Source: an uncultured euryarchaeote
Lineage (GTDB): Archaea; Thermoplasmatota; Thermoplasmata; UBA10834
DNA: 6,191 nucleotides
Reading direction: 5' to 3'
Assembly: GCA_937872085.1 (NCBI GenBank)
Contig: CALMQK010000017.1
Span: forward strand, 1-6,191
Part shown: positions 1 to 6,191 of the stretch, one piece after another
Layout: each line of letters begins with the position of its first letter
How positions within the stretch are numbered: position 1 is the stretch's first letter
Made by a program: the position numbers and the translations under genes
Notes under the pieces: generated by a model
Database searches by the model: none
Told to the model about the DNA's origin: nothing
Seen by the model: the letters and a program-made list of their open reading frames with translations, nothing else

Positions 1-287
1 TTCCCGCCGTCTCCCATGTTCATCAACACCGCTTGCTCCATCCCGAAACTAAGGAGGTAGAAGACGATGCCAAGGAAGACGAGAAGTATGACCGCGCTGA
101 CCAGGCCGTGCTTGGCCATCGTCTTGACGTCCTTCTCGAATATCGCCAGAGCCCTTCTGGGACCAGCAAAGATGCCCGGCTTCCTCGTCTTGATAGGCGG
201 GAACGCCTTGGTCTCCTCGGGGAGGTCGCTCGGGGGCGGAGGGAGTTCGTCGTCTGGCATGACCGGGGGTTCTGGCGGAGGGGTCAT
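1..287 (-). CDS. ABC-2 type transporter permease subunit, N-terminal part (runs off left edge)
   Basis: This is probably the membrane-spanning partner of the ATPase encoded just upstream. The frame opens at the ATG at 287-285, sharing one base with the ATPase stop codon, and stays open for 95 codons to the window edge. A good ribosome-binding site (GGTGA, 298-294) sits six bases before the ATG and supports this start. Residues 1-31 are rich in proline (13 of 31) and acidic residues and should be cytoplasmic. A basic stretch follows (KTRKPG, then RRALAIFEKDVKTMAKHG, about 33-61), then one clear hydrophobic helix at about 62-82 (GLVSAVILLVFLGIVFYLLS). An amphipathic segment before a first helix is typical of ABC-2 permeases, after which a large extracytoplasmic loop is usual but not visible here. 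The family call rests mainly on the coupling to the ATPase and this topology. The substrate cannot be inferred. Confidence 0.75.
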   Translation of the reverse strand, partial: MTPPPEPPVMPDDELPPPPSDLPEETKAFPPIKTRKPGIFAGPRRALAIFEKDVKTMAKHGLVSAVILLVFLGIVFYLLSFGMEQAVLMNMGDGG

Positions 288-1198
288 CAGGTCTCACCCC
301 TCGCGGTCCTCTCGAAGACCTCTTCCATCGTCCCAGTCGTCCTCATCTCGAAGATGTCGACGCCTGACTCCACGAGTATCTTCGCGACTCGTGGCGCATC
401 GCCCCTTCTCTGAAGGGTGATGGCAACCTGGCCTTCAACGACCTTTAGGAATTGCAGGGGCAAGCTCCCGTTCAGCACTTCGCGAGCCTTCTCAGGGTCT
501 GATACTTGCAGCAGATACGAAGGAGCCAGATACTTCTCCTTCAGCTCATGGGCGGTGCCGACCGCTATCAGCTTGCCTTGATTGATGAATGCGAACCTGT
601 CGACTATGTGTTCGGCCTCGAGCAGGTTGTGCGAGGTGAAGAAAATGGTGTTGCCTTTCGTGACATACTCCTTGAGGTGCTCTCTAACCGCTTTCCTGTG
701 GATGATGTCGACGCCCTCGAATGGTTCGTCCAGGAACAACAGCGGGCAGTCCGCCAACAGGACCCTCGCCAGCGAGACCCTCTGGCGCTCACCCTGGGAC
801 AGGAATCCAATCCTCTTGTCCAGATAGCCGCGCAGATCGGCGAGGTCCGCTGCGTCGTTGATCGCCTTCAACCGCTCGGTCTTCTTCATGAGCATGAACT
901 TGCCGAACATGTTAAGGTATTTCCGAGGGGTCATATCCTCGTAGAACCTGGTCTCCTCGGACAGCACCGCGATGTTGTCCCTGATCCAGACTGGATGCTT
1001 GCCCACGTCGATGTCCAGGATGGTCGCGTCGCCTCCAGTCGGTTTCGTGAGACCGCAAAGGACCTTGATGCACGTGGTCTTGCCCGCCCCGTTCGGTCCG
1101 AAGAAGCCGAATATCTCGCCTCTTTTCACCTTGAGGCTGACGTCATTGAGAGCTCTCACGTTGCCGTAATCCTTGCACAGTCCATTGGCTTCGATCAT
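287..1198 (-). CDS. ABC transporter ATP-binding protein (ABC-2 exporter type)
   Basis: This is the cytoplasmic ATPase of an exporter-type ABC transporter, 303 residues, close to the usual length for this class (COG1131/CcmA-like). All nucleotide-binding motifs are visible: Walker A GPNGAGKTT (34-42), ABC signature LSQGERQ (133-139), Walker B LLFLDEP (153-159), D-loop GVD (162-164) and H-loop histidine H190 in FFTSHN. The Q-loop region reads VLSEETRFYEDMT (78-90), with glutamate where many ABC proteins have glutamine; acidic residues here are common in this subfamily. Residues from about 210 to 303 form a C-terminal extension typical of ABC-2 ATPases. The ATG at 1198 is preceded by GGTG (1209-1206) at a seven-base spacing. 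The gene overlaps the permease gene by one base, so the two form an operon. The transported substrate is unknown; drug, lipid or peptide export are all possible. Confidence 0.93.
   Translation of the reverse strand: MIEANGLCKDYGNVRALNDVSLKVKRGEIFGFFGPNGAGKTTCIKVLCGLTKPTGGDATILDIDVGKHPVWIRDNIAVLSEETRFYEDMTPRKYLNMFGKFMLMKKTERLKAINDAADLADLRGYLDKRIGFLSQGERQRVSLARVLLADCPLLFLDEPFEGVDIIHRKAVREHLKEYVTKGNTIFFTSHNLLEAEHIVDRFAFINQGKLIAVGTAHELKEKYLAPSYLLQVSDPEKAREVLNGSLPLQFLKVVEGQVAITLQRRGDAPRVAKILVESGVDIFEMRTTGTMEEVFERTARGET
294..298 (-). promoter_or_regulatory. Ribosome-binding site of the permease gene
   Basis: On the minus strand the last codons of the ATPase gene contain GGTGA, complementary to the 3' end of archaeal 16S rRNA, six bases before the permease ATG at 287. 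It decides the permease start and, with the one-base overlap, indicates translational coupling of the two exporter subunits. Confidence 0.6.
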
Positions 1199-1205
1199 CG
1201 AAACG

Positions 1206-1209
1206 CACC
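1206..1209 (-). promoter_or_regulatory. Ribosome-binding site of the ABC ATPase gene, partly inside a hairpin
   Basis: GGTG on the minus strand lies seven bases before the ATPase ATG and matches the archaeal anti-Shine-Dalgarno core. Three of its four bases belong to the arm of the inverted repeat at 1207-1227, so in a read-through transcript from the oxidoreductase gene the site could be masked by base pairing. Confidence 0.45.
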
Positions 1210-1227
1210 GGACGAACTAGGTCCGGT
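1207..1227. repeat. Perfect 7-bp inverted repeat before the ATPase gene (possible operator or RNA hairpin)
   Basis: The arms ACCGGAC (1207-1213) and GTCCGGT (1221-1227) are exact reverse complements separated by seven bases (GAACTAG). The repeat lies between the TATA-like element at 1236-1239 and the ATPase start codon, covering the expected transcription start near 1211. This is where archaeal repressors often bind. As RNA it would be a GC-rich hairpin overlapping the ribosome-binding site. The sequence shows the repeat; both roles are inference. Confidence 0.5.
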
Positions 1228-1230
1228 AGG

Positions 1231-1240
1231 GTTCATATAC
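1231..1240 (-). promoter_or_regulatory. TATA-like promoter element of the ABC exporter operon
   Basis: On the minus strand this reads GTATATGAAC, about 40 bases before the ATPase ATG. A start 25-27 bases downstream would fall near 1211 and leave a short leader of roughly 13 bases that just contains the GGTG site. No good purine-rich BRE is seen upstream of it, so the call is tentative. The exporter could also be transcribed by read-through from the oxidoreductase gene. Confidence 0.35.
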
Positions 1241-1295
1241 TGTCGAGAAGCGGATATCAGGATTGATAATGCCTCTCTGGCAGGGTTGAAACAGA

Positions 1296-1317
1296 AGTCT
1301 GGCCGGCCGTCCAGACT
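1296..1317 (-). terminator. Hairpin at the 3' end of the aldehyde oxidoreductase gene (weak terminator candidate)
   Basis: The arms AGTCTGG (1296-1302) and CCAGACT (1311-1317) are exact reverse complements with an eight-base loop. In the minus-strand transcript the stem begins inside the TAG stop codon (1318-1316) and is followed by TCTGTTTC, a poor T-run. The left arm runs into the palindromic octamer GGCCGGCC (1301-1308), which allows alternative pairing. Archaeal termination depends mainly on T-rich tracts, so this may instead be a 3'-end stabilising structure or chance in GC-rich DNA. Confidence 0.3.
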
Positions 1318-3109
1318 ATGCACTGAGGCCCAGCTTGTCCAGGGCCTCCCTCGTCGGGACCCCTTCCTTCGTCCAACCCCATATGGCGTAGTAACTGTCC
1401 AGCTCCTTCTCGAAGTCAGCCTTGTTGACCACAGCCCCTTTTGACGGGCCGTCAGGGATCGGCAGTGTGAAGAGCCTCTCGGGCAGCGTGTCATCTTGCC
1501 TTGACAGGCCTTCGCGCAGGTTGAACAGCCGCTCGACCGTCCAAGCCCTCGCCCCGACCTTCTTCAGGTCATCGACCGTGTATCCGAACCCGGTCGCGGC
1601 GTTGCAGAGCATGACCATGTTGTCCCATGAGTTCGCGAAGGCGTTCCTTGCCCCGAACTTGCAGAGGACCATGCAGTCGTAGACGGTGAACAGTTCCTGC
1701 AGGTCCTTCAGGGGCTGGGCCTTGCCCTTGACCGTGAACCTGTCCAGCACACCCTGGAAAAGCTCTGGCACGTACATCGTGGCCCTCAAGTGACAGGCCC
1801 CTCTGGTGGATGTAGCGAATGCGAGGGACATTCCCTGGATGCCTCTCGGGTCGTACCCTGGGAACTCCATGCCCTTCACATTCATCGCGTACTTGGAAGC
1901 CTCTGGTCCGTACTTCGCCGCGAGCCTCCTCGACCCCTCACCTATGAGCCTGCCAAAACCTTCGCGCTTCCCCGTCAGCTCCACCAATTTCAGCATAGCG
2001 TCGGGGTCGCCCCACGCCAGCTTGATCCCGCCAGTGTCCTTCTCCGAGATGATGCCCTTCTCGAACAGTTCGTACGCGCACGCTATTGTGTCCGCGCACG
2101 AGATCGTGTCCATCCCGTACATGTTGCAGAAGTGATTCGCATGGATGATCGAGTCGAGGCTGGAATTGCCGAGGTTGGCGCCGAACATCGCCAGGGTCTC
2201 GTATTCTGGCCCTTCCACGGTCGTGCCATACTTGTCCGTCTTGGACATCTTCCCGCAATGCAGGGGGCATCTGGCGCATGCCGTGTTCTTGGTGACGTGA
2301 TTGTTGACGAAAGCATCTCCTCCTATCTTCTCGAACTCGGGGAAGTTGCCCGACTGGAAGTTCCGCGTGGGGATCGTCCCTGCCTTGCCAGTGATACCGA
2401 CGACCATCGATGTCCCGTACTTGCTGAACGCGGCCGACTTCTCCTTCACGGTCGCCGTGGCCGTCTTGAAGGTCTCTTTCAACTTCTCCGGGTCCGCTTG
2501 AGGGACCTCCTTCGTCCCATGGACGACTACGGCCTTCAGGTTCTTGGAGCCCATGACCGCTCCCACACCGCCTCTCCCGGCGGCCCTGTGCATGTCGTTC
2601 ATTATGGCCGCGTACCTGACGAGCTTCTCGCCGGCTGGCCCTATGACCGTGGCCTTGGCCTTCTCGTGCTTCTTCTCGAGGGCTTCGATCGTCTCAAAGA
2701 CATCCTTACCCCATAGGTCCGAGGCGTCCTTGAGCTCGGGACCGTTGTCCGTCAGCAGGAGGTAAACTGGTCTGGGCGATCTGCCCTTGAAGACGATACC
2801 GTCATAGCCGGTCTTCCTGAGCATAGGTCCCCAATGGCCACCCGAGTGAGCTGATAGTATCGCGCCGGTGAGCGGTGATTTGGTCGTGACGTTGTAGAAC
2901 GCGGTGAACGCTCCCAGCGTCCCCGTGTAAGGGCCGGTCATGATGATAAGCCGGTTCTCGGGGTCGAGCGCGTCCACATTCGGCTTGTTCTCCTCGTAGA
3001 GTATCTTCGCGGCGAGTCCCCTGCCGCCCATGAATCTCACTTGGTCTTCTCTCGCGATCTCCGAATCGGAGAACTTGCCCGTTGTCAGATCGACCCTCAA
3101 CAGTTTCAT
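1316..3109 (-). CDS. aor: Aldehyde:ferredoxin oxidoreductase family protein (tungsten-bis-pterin, 4Fe-4S)
   Basis: Enzymes of this family oxidise aldehydes to carboxylic acids and pass electrons to ferredoxin, using a tungsten (rarely molybdenum) bis-pyranopterin cofactor and one 4Fe-4S cluster in the cytoplasm of anaerobes. The 597 residues match the family length (about 600-620). The N-terminal domain (about 1-200) opens with the usual LRVDLTTGK, then GGRGLAAKIL (28-37), KSPLTG (77-82) and the highly conserved GRGGVGAVMGSKNLKA (178-193). The C-terminal domain carries cluster ligands C278, C281 and C285 (CARCPLHC), with the fourth at C483 in DCMVLCKF (478-485). D478 and C483 keep the spacing of the canonical DxxGLC motif, although the glycine position is V481. 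H440 in RGACHLRA may be the conserved active-site histidine. The start fits the family N-terminus; only a weak GGGG lies 10-13 bases upstream. No dedicated ferredoxin, electron-transfer subunit or cofactor gene is visible. The exact substrate cannot be told, and the gene symbol denotes the family only. Confidence 0.95.
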   Translation of the reverse strand: MKLLRVDLTTGKFSDSEIAREDQVRFMGGRGLAAKILYEENKPNVDALDPENRLIIMTGPYTGTLGAFTAFYNVTTKSPLTGAILSAHSGGHWGPMLRKTGYDGIVFKGRSPRPVYLLLTDNGPELKDASDLWGKDVFETIEALEKKHEKAKATVIGPAGEKLVRYAAIMNDMHRAAGRGGVGAVMGSKNLKAVVVHGTKEVPQADPEKLKETFKTATATVKEKSAAFSKYGTSMVVGITGKAGTIPTRNFQSGNFPEFEKIGGDAFVNNHVTKNTACARCPLHCGKMSKTDKYGTTVEGPEYETLAMFGANLGNSSLDSIIHANHFCNMYGMDTISCADTIACAYELFEKGIISEKDTGGIKLAWGDPDAMLKLVELTGKREGFGRLIGEGSRRLAAKYGPEASKYAMNVKGMEFPGYDPRGIQGMSLAFATSTRGACHLRATMYVPELFQGVLDRFTVKGKAQPLKDLQELFTVYDCMVLCKFGARNAFANSWDNMVMLCNAATGFGYTVDDLKKVGARAWTVERLFNLREGLSRQDDTLPERLFTLPIPDGPSKGAVVNKADFEKELDSYYAIWGWTKEGVPTREALDKLGLSA

Positions 3110-3156
3110 GAACTCAAGCCCCTGGCGACGATGCCCGAACGAATTGCTACGGCCGG

Positions 3157-3163
3157 TAAAAGG
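3157..3163 (-). promoter_or_regulatory. Proximal TATA-like element for the oxidoreductase gene (candidate)
   Basis: On the minus strand CCTTTTA lies about 50 bases before the oxidoreductase ATG. A start about 26 bases downstream, near 3134, would give a leader of roughly 24 bases containing the weak GGGG ribosome-binding sequence. It competes with the element at 3209-3218, and sequence alone does not choose between them. Confidence 0.25.
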
Positions 3164-3208
3164 ATTTGGGGTTTTTCAGTCTTGCTATGCCATTGTTCGC
3201 ACCAAATT

Positions 3209-3218
3209 CGTAAAAACG
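3209..3218 (-). promoter_or_regulatory. Distal TATA-like element for the oxidoreductase gene (candidate)
   Basis: The minus strand reads CGTTTTTACG here. Its core CGTTTTTA is identical to the plus-strand element at 3249-3256 that serves the permease gene, so the two point away from each other. Use of this box would start transcription near 3186 and give an untranslated leader of about 77 bases. The identity of the two cores is visible; promoter activity is inference. Confidence 0.3.
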
Positions 3219-3235
3219 CCCATTCATTCGAACAT

Positions 3236-3243
3236 TTGTACAA
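3236..3243. repeat. Palindrome TTGTACAA between the divergent promoter elements
   Basis: A perfect 8-bp palindrome lies between the two outward-facing TATA-like elements. Its last four bases begin a direct repeat, ACAATCGC, found at 3240-3247 just before the permease TATA-like element and again at 3274-3281 immediately before the permease start codon. A shared regulator could bind here. Short AT-rich palindromes do occur by chance, so the call is weak. Confidence 0.25.
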
Positions 3244-3248
3244 TCGCA

Positions 3249-3260
3249 CGTTTTTAATAT
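3249..3260 (+). promoter_or_regulatory. TATA-like promoter element of the TauE/SafE permease gene (leaderless transcript)
   Basis: The sequence CGTTTTTAATAT contains a good archaeal TATA-like core. The centre of TTTTTAAT lies about 27 bases before the GTG at 3282, so the predicted transcription start coincides with the start codon. No Shine-Dalgarno sequence is present before that GTG. Together these indicate a leaderless mRNA, which is common in archaea. Confidence 0.55.
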
Positions 3261-3281
3261 CGTCTATTTGTTCACAATCGC

Positions 3282-4088
3282 GTGTCATTCGACGTCGGAT
3301 TGGATTCGCTGCTCATTGTGGCGGTTCTTGTCGCCATAGTGGCGTTCTTCTACTCCAATCTGGGACTTGGAGGTGGCCAGCTCTATGTCCCGATCATGAT
3401 CCTCTTCTTCGCCAGCTTCAAGATGAAGGAGATAGTCCCCCTGTCGCTCGCGTTCGCCTTCGTGACGATGATCAGCTCGACATACACCCACAACAAGAAA
3501 CATCTGGTCCACTTCAAGATCGGCCTTCAGCTCGCGGCCGCGGGCCTTATCGGGGTCGTCGGAGGGGTACTGTTCACGTCGAGCCTGCCGGATCAAGTCG
3601 TGAAGGCGGCGTTCGCCGCAATGTTGGTCATCGCTGCGACGAAGATGCTGTACGACCTCTACACGGCGAGGAAGGATTACACCTCGTGTCCGACCGAGTT
3701 CAGCCTTCGATGCAGGCTTACCGGGGCCGGGGTGAGCATTCTCACGGGGTTCCTCATCGGAAGCTTCGGCATAGGTGGTGGAGTTGTCAGCGTCCCGCTC
3801 ATAATCTACGTATTCAAGTTCGAGCCCCGGATGGCCATCGGCACGTCAGCATTCCTCGGGGCGATACTCACGCCTGCCGCCCTGTTCGCCTATTGGATCA
3901 ACCTGGGACCAGGCGTCCAGATACATTGGTCCATCGCCCTCGTGCTTGCCCCTGTCGTGCTTGTCTTTGCGATACTAGGTTCGACCTGGGGATTGCAGAG
4001 ACTGAAGACGAAGGCGGTCAAGACGATATTCGTCTGCGGCGTGTTCCTGGCCGCGGCCGAGATGATATACAGCGTGCTCGTCACCTGA
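3282..4088 (+). CDS. TauE/SafE family membrane permease (probable anion exporter)
   Basis: This is an integral membrane protein of the TauE/SafE family (formerly DUF81, COG0730), whose characterised members move sulfite, sulfoacetate and related small anions. The 268 residues fit the usual 240-280. The internal duplication is plain: the first half carries NLGLGGGQLYVPIMI (26-40) and the second FGIGGGVVSVPLII (162-175), the glycine-rich family signature. Hydrophobic segments at about 9-27, 32-46, 52-66, 82-99, 105-123, 150-176, 184-205, 214-233 and 247-266 give some eight or nine spans. A short basic loop (TARKDYTSCPTEFSLRCR) joins the halves. The GTG start is forced: an in-frame TAA lies at 3255-3257 and there is no other start codon before the first helix. 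There is no Shine-Dalgarno site. The gene diverges from the oxidoreductase gene and shares its control region, so a functional link is possible. The substrate is not determined by the sequence. Confidence 0.92.
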   Translation: MSFDVGLDSLLIVAVLVAIVAFFYSNLGLGGGQLYVPIMILFFASFKMKEIVPLSLAFAFVTMISSTYTHNKKHLVHFKIGLQLAAAGLIGVVGGVLFTSSLPDQVVKAAFAAMLVIAATKMLYDLYTARKDYTSCPTEFSLRCRLTGAGVSILTGFLIGSFGIGGGVVSVPLIIYVFKFEPRMAIGTSAFLGAILTPAALFAYWINLGPGVQIHWSIALVLAPVVLVFAILGSTWGLQRLKTKAVKTIFVCGVFLAAAEMIYSVLVT

Positions 4089-4187
4089 CCCACGCAGAGA
4101 ATGCTATGTATCCACATGTTCCGATTGTCTGGACGACGATCCAACGAAGTTTTGCCTGATTGTTGATTCGAGCCGCGTCCAGGGAGC
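4089..4187. other. Convergent intergenic region between the permease and peptidase genes
   Basis: Two genes end towards each other across these 99 bases. No ORF or RNA gene is seen. For the plus-strand permease transcript the T-runs at 4150-4153 (TTTT) and 4193-4197 (TTTTT, just inside the peptidase gene) are possible termination sites. The minus strand has no T-run after the peptidase stop. CTGGACG (4129-4135) and CGTCCAG (4176-4182) are reverse complements, but 40 bases apart. Confidence 0.4.

Positions 4188-6191
<2,004 letters not shown>

Noticed and set aside
33..420. Small frames on both strands at the left edge (33-413 plus, 67-420 plus, 49-297 minus).
   Set aside because: The minus-strand frame starting at 287 has a Shine-Dalgarno site, one-base coupling to the ATPase gene and a clear membrane helix, so the others are shadows.
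506..1444. A 312-codon open frame antisense to the ABC ATPase gene.
   Set aside because: It runs opposite the Walker A, signature and Walker B motifs of the real gene and over the gap with the inverted repeats; no domain is visible.
1790..2716. A 308-codon open frame antisense to the oxidoreductase gene.
   Set aside because: It is exactly opposite a strongly recognised enzyme, has low-complexity composition and no family match that I recognise. Long antisense frames are expected at this GC content.
3041..4159. A 372-codon open frame on the plus strand spanning the control region and the permease gene.
   Set aside because: It overlaps the TauE/SafE gene in another frame, and its translation is rich in Arg, His and Pro with no recognisable domain. 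It is a by-product of GC-rich third positions.
4129..4182. CTGGACG and CGTCCAG as a bidirectional terminator stem.
   Set aside because: The arms are 40 bases apart with no T-run directly after either side, so a stable terminator is unlikely.

Overview
The window looks like chromosomal DNA from an anaerobic, GC-rich archaeon. The pointers are a tungsten-type aldehyde:ferredoxin oxidoreductase gene, TATA-like elements in place of bacterial -35/-10 boxes, a GTG-started gene with no ribosome-binding site about 26 bases after a TATA-like element (a leaderless layout), and GGTG-type Shine-Dalgarno sites. Codons ending in G or C dominate and AGG/ATA codons are common. A Thermoplasmatota-like euryarchaeon is possible, but the lineage cannot be fixed from this sequence alone.

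Layout from left to right. Bases 1-1198 (minus strand) hold an ABC-2 type exporter: an ATPase gene (287-1198) followed, with a one-base overlap, by the first 95 codons of its membrane subunit, which runs off the left edge. A 117-base gap (1199-1315) carries two perfect 7-bp inverted repeats and a TATA-like element. Bases 1316-3109 (minus) encode a full-length aldehyde:ferredoxin oxidoreductase family enzyme with all four Fe-S cysteines. Bases 3110-3281 are an AT-rich divergent control region. Bases 3282-4088 (plus) encode a TauE/SafE-family permease. A 99-base convergent gap follows. Bases 4188-6191 (minus) encode an S9A serine peptidase of the oligopeptidase B type with an intact catalytic triad. 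Its reading frame stays open to the right edge, so its true start lies outside the window.

The oxidoreductase and the permease share one divergent control region, which suggests but does not prove co-regulation. TauE/SafE proteins often export sulfite or sulfonate-type anions, so a link between aldehyde oxidation and export of a small anion is a reasonable hypothesis. The ABC exporter and the peptidase have no evident link to that pair. There are no RNA genes, CRISPR arrays, insertion sequences or phage genes. Nothing here amounts to a clearly new system; the most interesting points are regulatory.
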